From Spirochaetaceae bacterium (GTDB lineage Bacteria > Spirochaetota > Spirochaetia > Treponematales > Breznakiellaceae): a stretch of 32,740 nucleotides of DNA. Position numbers and translations under genes: made by a program. Positions 7,666 to 14,831 of the stretch are shown piece by piece; within the stretch, counting starts at the first letter, position 1; each line of letters opens with the position of its first letter. The stretch is from contig JAITER010000044.1 of NCBI GenBank assembly GCA_031281945.1, forward strand, positions 1 through 32,740, given 5' to 3'. Below the pieces are notes generated by a model. The model saw nothing but the letters and a program-made list of their open reading frames with translations. It was not told the origin of the DNA and made no database searches.

Positions 7666-8301
7666 TTAAATTAAATCGGAGCGGTTTTTTACAACACGCG
7701 AAATAAGGCCGTAGCTTAACGCCTCTTGCGCGTTCATCCAAAAATCACGGTCGGTGTCTTTTTCAACTTGTTGAAAAGGAACGCCGGTTTCTTCAGATAT
7801 AAGAGCGTTTATTTTACCACGCAATTTCTCTAACTCCTGAGCGTGAATTTCTATATCCGTAGCTACGCCGCGTATTCCTGAAAGCGGTTGGTGTATTAAA
7901 AAATGGCTGTTTGGAAGCCCAAAACGCCGTTCTTTGGGGCTAGCTAAAAGAATTAAAGCCGCGGCGCTGGCGACAAGACCCATGCCGACGGCTATAACCG
8001 GAGGCTTTATAAAACGCATCATATCAAAAACCGCATAACCCGCGTCAGCGTCTCCGCCAGGCGAATCTATAAAAAGCTTTATGGGATCTTCCCCCATATC
8101 TTCCAGTAAAAGCAATTGTTTCACCGTTTTTTCCGCAAGTTTTTTATCTATTTCGCCCGTAAGAAGTATTGTGCGAGTTTTTAATATTCTTTCTGAAACA
8201 GCGTCCAGAGAGCCGTTTTTAGAGGTTTCTTCCGCAGAACTTTGGCTATCGCCTAAATAAATCATAAGCTCATAATAAATAAAAAGCCGCCTTTTGTACA
8301 T
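7666..8301 (-). CDS. clpP: ClpP-type serine protease subunit
   Basis: A 211-residue ClpP homologue. Core motifs are RTILLTGEIDKKLAE, IKLFIDSPGGDADAGYAVFD, MGLVASAAALILLASP with the catalytic Ser, PNSHFLIHQPLSG with the catalytic His, and EKDTDRDFWMNAQEALSYGL with the acidic residue. The usual SMGA after the nucleophile is SAAA here, so this is probably a divergent second ClpP of the kind several spirochaetes carry beside a canonical one. It would form a tetradecamer with an AAA+ partner. The start is uncertain: ATG at 8301 or ATG at 8265 (MIYLGDSQ); neither has a strong ribosome binding site, and the later one fits the family length better. It is the first gene of the five-gene operon. Confidence 0.9.
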   Translation of the reverse strand: MYKRRLFIYYELMIYLGDSQSSAEETSKNGSLDAVSERILKTRTILLTGEIDKKLAEKTVKQLLLLEDMGEDPIKLFIDSPGGDADAGYAVFDMMRFIKPPVIAVGMGLVASAAALILLASPKERRFGLPNSHFLIHQPLSGIRGVATDIEIHAQELEKLRGKINALISEETGVPFQQVEKDTDRDFWMNAQEALSYGLISRVVKNRSDLI

Positions 8302-8317
8302 ACCTGATTTTTATTCC

Positions 8318-8483
8318 AATAAAGGGTGTTAATACCGCAGGGCAAGCCCTGCGCCCGCCGCCTGGCGGCTTCCGCGGCAAGCCGCGGGGTATTAAACCAT
8401 AGGCTCTTAGAGCCTCCGGTTCCTCACTCGCTCGATCATGCCGGCGCAAGCACGGTCGCGATCTCGCTCCGTTCGTCAATAAA
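8318..8483. repeat. dispersed cloverleaf repeat, copy 1
   Basis: Starts AATAAAGGGTGTTAATACC and ends CGTTCGTCAATAAA. It holds an outer stem TTAATACC/GGTATTAA (8329-8336 with 8388-8395) around three perfect hairpins: GCAGGGC-AA-GCCCTGC (8337-8352), GCCGCC-T-GGCGGC (8357-8369) and CCGCGGC-AA-GCCGCGG (8372-8387). A second part, GAGCCTCCGGTTCCTCACTC through CGATCTCGCTCC, follows. It is closely similar to 12401-12553. Confidence 0.9.
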
Positions 8484-8497
8484 GAACGCCGGCGCCG

Positions 8498-8520
8498 CGG
8501 GCTCGCTCCGTTCGTCTATA
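8498..8520. repeat. partial repeat, right end only
   Basis: GCTCGCTCCGTTCGTCTATA repeats the right end of the neighbouring element (CTCGCTCCGTTCGTCAATAA) with small changes. Confidence 0.65.
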
Positions 8521-8550
8521 ATTTTGCGCCAAAAAAACAAGTAACTTTTG

Positions 8551-8579
8551 TTGACGAATCGTTTTTTTTATTGTATATT
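8551..8579 (+). promoter_or_regulatory. sigma-70 promoter for the DksA/TraR-type gene
   Basis: TTGACG (8551-8556), a 17-base spacer and TATATT (8574-8579). Predicted start of transcription near 8586, leaving a leader of about 310 bases before the ATG at 8899. Confidence 0.65.
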
Positions 8580-8585
8580 GCGGCA

Positions 8586-8898
8586 GTCAAGAAATAGATT
8601 TTTATTAATTGGCGTTTCCTATAAATGTTAGCTTTTTGGAAAGATTTTTAGCTATTGATTTATTGGAAACAACAGGGTTTTAGGCTTTTTCAATTTTTTA
8701 AAAAATCTAAAACTTTTAAAAAAAACTAAAAACAGGTGAAATTTTAGACGGCGCAAATATTTTGCGCCGAAAATAAACGGCCGCGCAGCGGCTTACGGGC
8801 GGTTTTACGGCTTAAATGTTAGTTATACTAAATTACAGCCTTTCTTTAAGTTATCGCGGCAAATAAGACGGGAAACGCCAAAAATTAAGGTGTTAATC
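8586..8898 (+). promoter_or_regulatory. long structured 5' leader
   Basis: The first 150 bases are very AT-rich. They are followed by a perfect hairpin GGCGCAAA-TAT-TTTGCGCC (8750-8768) and GCCGC-GCA-GCGGC (8780-8792). No known riboswitch class is recognised. AAGGTG (8888-8892) is the ribosome binding site for the downstream gene. Confidence 0.4.
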
Positions 8899-9255
8899 AT
8901 GAACAAAGACTTTATAGAAAAAATGGAAAAACTTCTCTATTCAAATAAAAAAGAAATTATTGAAGAATTAACAAAAAGCAGTAAAGAATTTGAAGAATTA
9001 GTAGCCGGAATGGATCCCAAGGACGTAGCCGATGTAGCCAGCGATGACATCGACAGAAAAATGCTGGAAGCAAAAGGTTCCGCCGCGTTAAAAAAACTAA
9101 AGCTAATAGAATCGGCTATAGCGCGGATAAAACAAGGCAAATACGGGTTGTGCATAAAATGCGGCGCTCAAATTTCCGAAGAAAGGTTGCAAGCGATTCC
9201 TTACGCCTTGCAATGTATACAATGCAAGGCGGCGGACGAAAAACGAAACCGTTAA
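8899..9255 (+). CDS. DksA/TraR-family zinc-finger protein
   Basis: A 118-residue protein with a long helical N-terminal region (about 1-85) and a C-terminal C4 zinc finger CIKCGAQISEERLQAIPYAL followed by QCIQC. The family binds RNA polymerase in the secondary channel, as DksA does with ppGpp. It is shorter than E. coli DksA (151), like many TraR/YteA-type members. The acidic tip region here reads ASDDIDRKM, so activity like DksA cannot be assumed. The ATG at 8899 has AAGG 8 bases upstream; an in-frame GTG at 8890 sits inside that ribosome binding site and is unlikely. It has its own promoter and a long leader. Confidence 0.85.
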   Translation: MNKDFIEKMEKLLYSNKKEIIEELTKSSKEFEELVAGMDPKDVADVASDDIDRKMLEAKGSAALKKLKLIESAIARIKQGKYGLCIKCGAQISEERLQAIPYALQCIQCKAADEKRNR

Positions 9256-9302
9256 GTTAATTCGTTTTATAAAGACATATTCAAAAGCCGGCGTTTCGCC
9301 AG

Positions 9303-10286
9303 TTACAGCGAATTCCAGTCGATTTTTTCAAATTCACAAAGAATCAACGGGTACAGGTTGTGTATCCTGCCCTCTTTTAAAAAACCGGCGGCATTTTTGT
9401 GGCCGCCGCCGCCAAAATGCGCCGCTATAGAAGCGACGTCAACTTTATCACGCGACCGCAAACCTACGGCGCAAGCCTGCGCGGATTCCTGGCGTATGAT
9501 TACAACCGCCTCCACGCCGTCCACAGACTGTAAAAGCTGATATAGCGCGTCCGAATCGCGGTTTTCACCAAAACGCTCGGTTTCTTCCAGTGTCTCAGTC
9601 GCGACAATCAATTTTCCGCCAAAATGACTTTGCGCTTTATTTAAAACTGAAGCCAAAAGCAACCTTGAATCAAGCGTCTTGCCTCCGTTCATTAGGCCGA
9701 ATATTTTTTTGGGACTCACGCCCAAAGCCGACAATTCGGAAGCGTACGAAAAAACCGCCGGAGCCGCGCCTGAATCAATATGACGGAAAAACCCAGAGTC
9801 CGTAGCAAGCCCAAAAAATAAAAACTCAGCTTCCTGCGCGTCCGGCGTTAAACCCAAAGCTTTAATTAGTTGAAAAACCATCAATGTGCTGGAAGGAGAA
9901 TCCGCGTCAACATAGCGCACCAGCCCGTAAACTTCGCCGCGCGCGTGATGGTCTATTACAGCCTGCGGTAAATCTTCTAAGACCTGGTATATGGAACCCA
10001 CACGCTCTTTCATTGAACAATCCAGAATTATGCAACGAGCTCCAGAAATCAAATCCTGCGGGATTTCGGACATAAAAAATTGCTTAAAATGTGAAATTTC
10101 AGTCCGTTTAAAAGGGCCGGCCGAGCATAAAAAAACTTCTTTTCCATAACGGCGAAGCGCGGAAGCGAGAGCTAACTGGCTTCCTATACAGTCTCCGTCC
10201 GGCTCTTTATGACCGGCAATCAAAAATTTTGAACCGTCGTTTACAAAATCTATAAGATCAGCGGGAGGAGCGACTGGAGTCCACAT
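9303..10286 (-). CDS. nrnA: DHH/DHHA1 phosphoesterase, NrnA-like
   Basis: A 327-residue DHH-family phosphoesterase. Motif I is LIAGHKEPDGDCIGS (His26, Asp30, Asp32), motif II IILDCS (Asp89), motif III VIDHHARG (Asp112-His113-His114) and motif IV FGLATDSGFFRH. The DHHA1 domain ends in the substrate-binding FGGGGHKNAAGF. NrnA-type enzymes remove nucleotides from nano-RNA and can dephosphorylate pAp. The start ATG at 10286 is 7 bases after the stop of the upstream gene; a longer frame would overlap that gene by 60 bases and add residues with no family counterpart. All Mn ligands are present. It converges with the DksA/TraR-type gene. Confidence 0.88.
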   Translation of the reverse strand: MWTPVAPPADLIDFVNDGSKFLIAGHKEPDGDCIGSQLALASALRRYGKEVFLCSAGPFKRTEISHFKQFFMSEIPQDLISGARCIILDCSMKERVGSIYQVLEDLPQAVIDHHARGEVYGLVRYVDADSPSSTLMVFQLIKALGLTPDAQEAEFLFFGLATDSGFFRHIDSGAAPAVFSYASELSALGVSPKKIFGLMNGGKTLDSRLLLASVLNKAQSHFGGKLIVATETLEETERFGENRDSDALYQLLQSVDGVEAVVIIRQESAQACAVGLRSRDKVDVASIAAHFGGGGHKNAAGFLKEGRIHNLYPLILCEFEKIDWNSL

Positions 10287-10293
10287 CCTGCCG

Positions 10294-10794
10294 CTAAAGT
10301 TTCCAGGCTTCGGCTTCGTTAAAAAGCTTTTCCACAGTCGGACTCTCTGAAGCAAACCCCCAGGTTTGATGGTCTCTCCATTTGCTTACATAAAGCCTAA
10401 TATGGTCGATTTCACCGCCTTTGTAATAAACAGAAATATGAGGCCACTGTCTGCCTGAGTCCATCCAGATTAGGTCGCACTTCGCTACGTTTTTTTTGCC
10501 GTTTTCAGCTACATCGGTTTTCGCGGCGTCAAACCAGTCGTAAGGGATTGCGATGTTGACTTTTTTATCCTGCATAAGACCCGTTCTGTATTGAAGAATA
10601 TAACCTTTGGAAGTCTGGTAAACCTTGTCAAGATTCGTTTGTTTAACATAAAATTCAGATTGGTTCGCCGGTTGTTTTAATTTATCGCGCCAAGCGCCGT
10701 CATCCTGAACGTCCTGGGCTAAAGCGCTTTGTGCGCCGCCAAGCCCTAAAATTAAACCCGCCGCAAATAAAATTAATTTATTTGAATTTTTCAT
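10294..10794 (-). CDS. secreted protein of unknown function
   Basis: A 166-residue protein with a clear signal peptide: MKNSNKLILFAAGLILGLGG followed by AQSALA and a predicted cut before QDVQDD. The mature part is soluble and mixed alpha/beta, with aromatic-rich segments KGYILQYRTGL, NIAIPYDWFDAA and WPHISVYYKGGEIDHIRLYV. I do not recognise a family. The ATG at 10794 has AGGAG 8 bases upstream; the longer frame to 10908 lacks one. The product probably lies in the periplasm. It forms a two-gene unit with nrnA (7-base gap), which may be mere co-transcription. Confidence 0.75.
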   Translation of the reverse strand: MKNSNKLILFAAGLILGLGGAQSALAQDVQDDGAWRDKLKQPANQSEFYVKQTNLDKVYQTSKGYILQYRTGLMQDKKVNIAIPYDWFDAAKTDVAENGKKNVAKCDLIWMDSGRQWPHISVYYKGGEIDHIRLYVSKWRDHQTWGFASESPTVEKLFNEAEAWKL

Positions 10795-10986
10795 ACAAAC
10801 AACTCCTGTTAATCGTAAACGGTTTGAAACTTTCGCGTTAAAACCGCGAAATTTTGAGCCGCACGGACTTAAATTAAATGAATTCAGCGCCGCCGCGCAA
10901 AAACACACTTATCTTAAAAATAGCAAATGAAAAATCTTTTGTCTAGTGTATGTTTTTATCCGCCTGTGAATTTTCAAAATTTCGCC

Positions 10987-12240
10987 TTAACCGGCCTTGG
11001 AAAATCCGCTTTCACCGGCTTCTCTAAGGCTTTTACTTAAAATAAACAGAGGGCTTAAAATCGCTATAATAATTCCAGACGCTATAAGGAGGGCGTCTAT
11101 ACTTACAACGTCCGCGAGAGGGCCGAAAAAAATCATGCCGGCTGGAGTCATTATGCTAAAAACCATGTTAAACACCGCAAGAACCCTGGCCATATAAGAA
11201 CTTTTTACTTTCGTTTGCAATAAAACCATTACAGGCGTGTTGTAAAGCGGAATTGTAAAGCCCATTATACACATAATAACAAGATACACCGAAAAAACAG
11301 GCGCAATTCCAAGCCCTATAGAACCGGCGCCGCACAACGCGGTTGAAAACGCCATGGTATAAACGCGGTTTTTAAAACCGCCCCACGCGGCTATAACGCC
11401 GCCGCCGGCTATCATTCCGCTTAAAAAAAAGATTTCCACAACCGTAAGCCGCCATACTTCGCCCCCGAAATTTCTTGTAACCTGCAATGTGGTTAAAAGC
11501 GCGGCTGGAGATATAAATATAAAAAAAATTATAGAAATAATTATAAGACGCAATATGAATTTATGATTATTTATATATTTCAACCCTTCTTTTAAATCAT
11601 AAAGATAATCAATTTTTTTATTTACATTACGCGAAAGAACGCCGTCCATATTTTTAGGCGAAGATTTTACAAAAAACAACAATATGCTTATCCCGGCGGC
11701 GGCGGTGACGACGTCCAGCAAAAAAATCGTTTCCAGCGGCGCGACGGAAATCAACGCGCCCGCCGCCATGGGAGCCGCCAGCATGGAAGCCGATTGCACG
11801 CCGTTTTGTATCCCGTTTATTTTTGTTAAATGGCTTTGGGGCGTTATTTCTGGAATAAAAGCCCCTACAGCGGGGTTTTGAACGCCCTGACCCAGAGAAC
11901 GCGCTACGGCGCACGCCAAAAGCATCCAGACGCTTTCAAAGCCCAAAAACAAAAAGATCGCGATTGTTAAACTCGCGGCGGCCACGGCGGCGTCGGCTAT
12001 ATTGATAATGTACTTTTTGTTAAAACGATCCGCCCACACTCCGGCGAAAGGTGAAATAAAAAACATCGGAAGAAATAAAGCGGCGGAAAAAATAGTCATC
12101 ATAGTTCCAGATTGGGACTCAATAGTTATATGCCACAGAATGGCGTATTGAACGGCCTGCGAGCCGAAAATAGTAAGCGCCTGGGCTCCCAAAAATAAAG
12201 CCGCGTTCGCCTTCCAGTTTACACTCATGTTGAAATTCAT
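10987..12240 (-). CDS. MFS exporter, DHA3/MefA-EntS type
   Basis: A 417-residue inner-membrane protein with about 12 hydrophobic helices. The N-terminus NWKANAALFLGAQALTIFGS and the loop 2-3 motif SPFAGVWADRFNKKYII (the MFS signature GxxADRxxRR) place it in the drug:H+ antiporter 3 group with macrolide and siderophore exporters. The helix 4 stretch AVARSLGQGVQNPAVGAFIP and ITPQSHLTKINGIQNGVQSA are typical of that group. A cytoplasmic loop (about 195-225) joins the halves. The ATG at 12240 was chosen; ATG at 12228 is also possible, and neither has a strong ribosome binding site. The substrate cannot be told from sequence. Confidence 0.88.
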   Translation of the reverse strand: MNFNMSVNWKANAALFLGAQALTIFGSQAVQYAILWHITIESQSGTMMTIFSAALFLPMFFISPFAGVWADRFNKKYIINIADAAVAAASLTIAIFLFLGFESVWMLLACAVARSLGQGVQNPAVGAFIPEITPQSHLTKINGIQNGVQSASMLAAPMAAGALISVAPLETIFLLDVVTAAAGISILLFFVKSSPKNMDGVLSRNVNKKIDYLYDLKEGLKYINNHKFILRLIIISIIFFIFISPAALLTTLQVTRNFGGEVWRLTVVEIFFLSGMIAGGGVIAAWGGFKNRVYTMAFSTALCGAGSIGLGIAPVFSVYLVIMCIMGFTIPLYNTPVMVLLQTKVKSSYMARVLAVFNMVFSIMTPAGMIFFGPLADVVSIDALLIASGIIIAILSPLFILSKSLREAGESGFSKAG

Positions 12241-12400
12241 AATTTTGCGAGTATACTTTTGTTTTTATGTATTGGTTAGCGCCCGCCGCCAGGGAATTCC
12301 TGCCGCAAAAACGCCTTTATTAACCGCAAAGGGCCGCGCATCCCGTCCCGCGCCGTATGGCGGGGCTTTTTCCCTGAACGCCCGAAATATTCACGAAAGT

Positions 12401-12553
12401 AATAAAGGGTGTTAATACCGCAGGGCAAGCCCCGCACCCGCCGCCTGCGGCGGCTTCCGCGGCAAGCCGCGGGGTATTAAACCCTTCGTTTCCTCACTCG
12501 CTCGATCACGCCCGCGCAAGCACGGCCGCGATCTCGCTCCGTTCGTCAATAAA
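12401..12553. repeat. dispersed cloverleaf repeat, copy 2
   Basis: Same order of parts as the copy at 8318. The outer stem TTAATACC/GGTATTAA (12412-12419 with 12473-12480) is unchanged. The first hairpin has one A-C mismatch. The second keeps its GCCGCC/GGCGGC stem while its loop grows from T to TGC. The third is identical. The right end again reads CTCGCTCCGTTCGTCAATAA. Confidence 0.9.
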
Positions 12554-12594
12554 TCAGCCGTTCAAGAGCGAAACATAAGCGCTCTTTATTCCTG

Positions 12595-12629
12595 AAGCCG
12601 TTCCAAAATTTGAAGTTTTGGAACGGCTT
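12595..12629. repeat. perfect hairpin, TTCCAAAA family
   Basis: AAGCCGTTCCAAAA, a 7-base loop and TTTTGGAACGGCTT form a perfect 14-bp stem. There is no T-run, so it is not a classical terminator. Its core is shared with 14453-14482 and 29067-29180. Confidence 0.75.
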
Positions 12630-12692
12630 ATCCTAACAAATATTATTCAACCTCTAGCGGGAATAATGCTATTATGTCAATAATATAAAATT

Positions 12693-14069
12693 ATGGACGT
12701 CTTTATTCCAATTTTTATCGTTATGGTTGTTGTGGTTTCGACGTTTGTAATCTTTTTGTTTTTTTCCTTAAAATTAAAAAAGGGGAGTTTTTCTTCGGTT
12801 TCTTCAAAAAATGAATCCGCTTTAATGGAAAAAGCCTTAAAACAAATAAAAAAAAATCCCGATAATTACGAGGCTCTTTGTTTCGCGGCTAACGTTTATT
12901 ACAAAAAAGGAGCCCATGATCAGGCTTTAGAATTATACCGCCGCGCCGCCAACTCCCCTGATATAGCAAAAGAAAAAAAAGAAAAAGAAGCGGAAATAAA
13001 CAAACGGATATCGGAAATATATCTAAAAAAAGGAATTATAGACGAAGCTTACAAATACATTATCGTAGCCCGCTCCATTAACCCAGACGATTTTGAATCG
13101 AATTATATGTTCGGCTATTTAGAGTTTATGCGGCGCAATTACGAGAAAGCGGTCAACATACTAAAACAGGTGTGCGCGCTCCACCCCGCTCATATTCCCG
13201 CCGTGCGTTCTTTGGGACATTCTTATTTTAGAATGGGAAAAAATAAAGAGGCTTTACATTTTATAAAACAGGCCATAGAAATGGACCCAAAAGACAAGGA
13301 ATCGCTTAAAGTTTTAGCGGAATGTTACATGGAATCATTTCAAAACGACCAGGCTTTACGTATATATCAGCATTTAAGGCTGGATCCTGTCTTTGGGCCT
13401 GAATCCTGCCTTAAATCGGGAATCATACATCTTTCTTTCGGACGCAACGACGAAGCGATTGCGGATTTTGAGATAGGCCTTAAACATAAATCGATTCCGC
13501 TTAATGTAGAATTAGAAATACGCTACCAGCTCGCAAGCGCTTACATAAATCAAAATAAAATAGATAAAGCTATGGGGGAACTTTCACAGTTGGATCAAAA
13601 ATCTCCCGGTTATAAAGACGTAGTTTCGCTTATCGCCAAATACCACGAATTTTGCGCCAATAGAAATATGCAAATATACGCCATGGAAAGCCCCACCGAT
13701 TTTCTTGCCCTTTGCCGCAGGATTCCGGCGGCCTACTACCCCAAAGCGCGCGTCAACATAACTAAATCAATTATGGAAGGCGGAGACTGGGCTGATATAG
13801 TCGCCGATGTGGACACGCCAAAAATGTCCGAAACTGTAATATTCCGGTTCGTCCGCACTACGGAGGGCATAGGCGAGTTTGTAATACGGGATTTTCATAC
13901 ATGCATAAAAAGCATAAAAGCCGGAAAAGGAATTTGTATGGGAATAGGCGTATACAGCGAAGGCGCGAAACATTTTTCACAAACACGTCTTATTGAACTT
14001 GTGGAAAAACCGCGTTTGCTGGCCCTTTTTAACTTGATAGAAAAAAAACAGGCCGCTACTTCCAAATAA
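12693..14069 (+). CDS. membrane-anchored TPR protein with Mrr-like C-terminal domain
   Basis: A 458-residue protein. One N-terminal helix (about 3-27) anchors it. Residues 40-330 hold about seven tetratricopeptide repeats, e.g. NYEALCFAANVYYKKGAHDQ, DFESNYMFGYLEFMRRNYEK and AVRSLGHSYFRMGKNKEALH. The C-terminal 100 residues, with FVIRDFHTCIKSIKAGKG, GIGVYSEGAKHF and LIELVEKPRLLALF, match the order of an Mrr-type restriction-endonuclease-fold domain. The catalytic Gln-x-Lys strand is RFV in this copy, so nuclease activity is unlikely. It probably acts as a scaffold at the inner membrane. The Mrr comparison is by eye. Confidence 0.75.
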   Translation: MDVFIPIFIVMVVVVSTFVIFLFFSLKLKKGSFSSVSSKNESALMEKALKQIKKNPDNYEALCFAANVYYKKGAHDQALELYRRAANSPDIAKEKKEKEAEINKRISEIYLKKGIIDEAYKYIIVARSINPDDFESNYMFGYLEFMRRNYEKAVNILKQVCALHPAHIPAVRSLGHSYFRMGKNKEALHFIKQAIEMDPKDKESLKVLAECYMESFQNDQALRIYQHLRLDPVFGPESCLKSGIIHLSFGRNDEAIADFEIGLKHKSIPLNVELEIRYQLASAYINQNKIDKAMGELSQLDQKSPGYKDVVSLIAKYHEFCANRNMQIYAMESPTDFLALCRRIPAAYYPKARVNITKSIMEGGDWADIVADVDTPKMSETVIFRFVRTTEGIGEFVIRDFHTCIKSIKAGKGICMGIGVYSEGAKHFSQTRLIELVEKPRLLALFNLIEKKQAATSK

Positions 14070-14141
14070 ACTTGACGTTGTTAAAACGCCTTTCGAAGGC
14101 CGGCCCATACCAGCAACCGCGTTGCGGCGGGTTTCAGGTTT

Positions 14142-14214
14142 AGCCGTCTTCCGGAATCGAACCGAAGACCCCCTGATTACAAGTCAGGCGCTCTGCCAGC
14201 TGAGCTAAGACGGC
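14142..14214 (-). tRNA. tRNA-Thr (anticodon UGU)
   Basis: The minus strand folds into a full cloverleaf of 73 nt. The acceptor is GCCGTCT/AGACGGC, the D-arm GCTC...GAGC, the anticodon stem CCTGA/TCAGG with loop CTTGTAA, and the T-arm TTCGG-TTCGATT-CCGGA. Positions 34-36 are TGT. CCA is not encoded. It follows rpmB on the same strand. Confidence 0.95.
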
Positions 14215-14221
14215 GGTTTAA

Positions 14222-14428
14222 CTAAACTTTTTTTACGGTGATTTTTCTGGTGACAACGTCGCTTCTAAGGCAACGGGCGCAAATTTTAAGCGTAAAAGTA
14301 GAACCATCCACCTCAGTTTTAATCTTTTTAAGATTCGGCTTCCACGTTCTACGTGTGTGGTTTTTAGCGTGGCTTACTTTATTGCCGGTAGCGGTTCCCT
14401 TTCCGCAAATATCGCACGTTCGTGACAT
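14222..14428 (-). CDS. rpmB: 50S ribosomal protein L28
   Basis: A 68-residue L28. It begins [20 protein letters not shown], the classic L28 N-terminus, followed by [16 protein letters not shown] and [16 protein letters not shown]. The two Cys-x2-Cys pairs (CDIC and CARC) show the zinc-binding (C+) form. A strong AAGGAAGG precedes the ATG. tRNA-Thr lies just downstream. Confidence 0.97.
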   Translation of the reverse strand: MSRTCDICGKGTATGNKVSHAKNHTRRTWKPNLKKIKTEVDGSTFTLKICARCLRSDVVTRKITVKKV

Positions 14429-14831
14429 AACAACCTTCCTTAAATGTTTGAAGTTATTTCAAAACTTTAGTTTTGGAATAACAATCTTTAAAAATCGCGG
14501 TTTCGCAACAGCCCGCCAAAACCAACCGGATTTGGAGCGGACTTGCTTACTTGATGAAGAAATAATATAGCCGCAAATAATTAAAAAATCAAGAATGCTT
14601 AAAGACGCCCGCAAACCGGCCCAAAACCCGGTATTCATTTTTTAGAGAACGCCTGGAAAAGCGCATTTTCGAAAAAGCGCGCCCCTTTCGGCGGTTTTAA
14701 GACGGCGGGCTGTTATCCCGAAAACCTCATGCCGCCGGGTTATAACGCATAACACGGCGCGGACGCTAACGCGCGTATTTTCAATTTACAACGCGCAACC
14801 GCTTACGGCGCGTTTAAGGATTTTAAAAAAT
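14429..14831. other. intergenic, one hairpin and no gene
   Basis: Contains the rpmB ribosome binding site, the hairpin at 14453-14482 and GC-rich sequence with several short self-complementary stretches near 14660-14810. No supported gene. Confidence 0.5.
14453..14482. repeat. hairpin, TTCCAAAA family
   Basis: GTTATTTCAAAACT and AGTTTTGGAATAAC pair over 14 positions with one G-T and a 2-base loop. It lies in the rpmB leader, about 25 bases upstream of the start codon, where it could affect expression. Confidence 0.65.

Larger units (their letters stand above)
8302..8550. other. intergenic DNA with repeat copies
   Basis: Between clpP and the promoter at 8551. It is filled by one full copy of the cloverleaf repeat (8318-8483) and an extra copy of its right end (8498-8520). 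No clpP promoter of good quality was found here. Confidence 0.6.
12241..12692. other. divergent intergenic region with two repeats
   Basis: Holds copy 2 of the cloverleaf repeat (12401-12553) and a 14-bp-arm hairpin (12595-12629). A possible promoter for the TPR gene is TTCAAC (12646-12651), N18, TATTAT (12670-12675). Nothing else was recognised. Confidence 0.5.

Noticed and set aside
10795..10908. N-terminal extension of the secreted protein
   Set aside because: The signal peptide and AGGAG both support the ATG at 10794; the extension is Cys- and Asn-rich with no ribosome binding site.
12595..12629. Hairpin as a terminator for the upstream region
   Set aside because: There is no T-run on either side, and no gene ends nearby on the plus strand.
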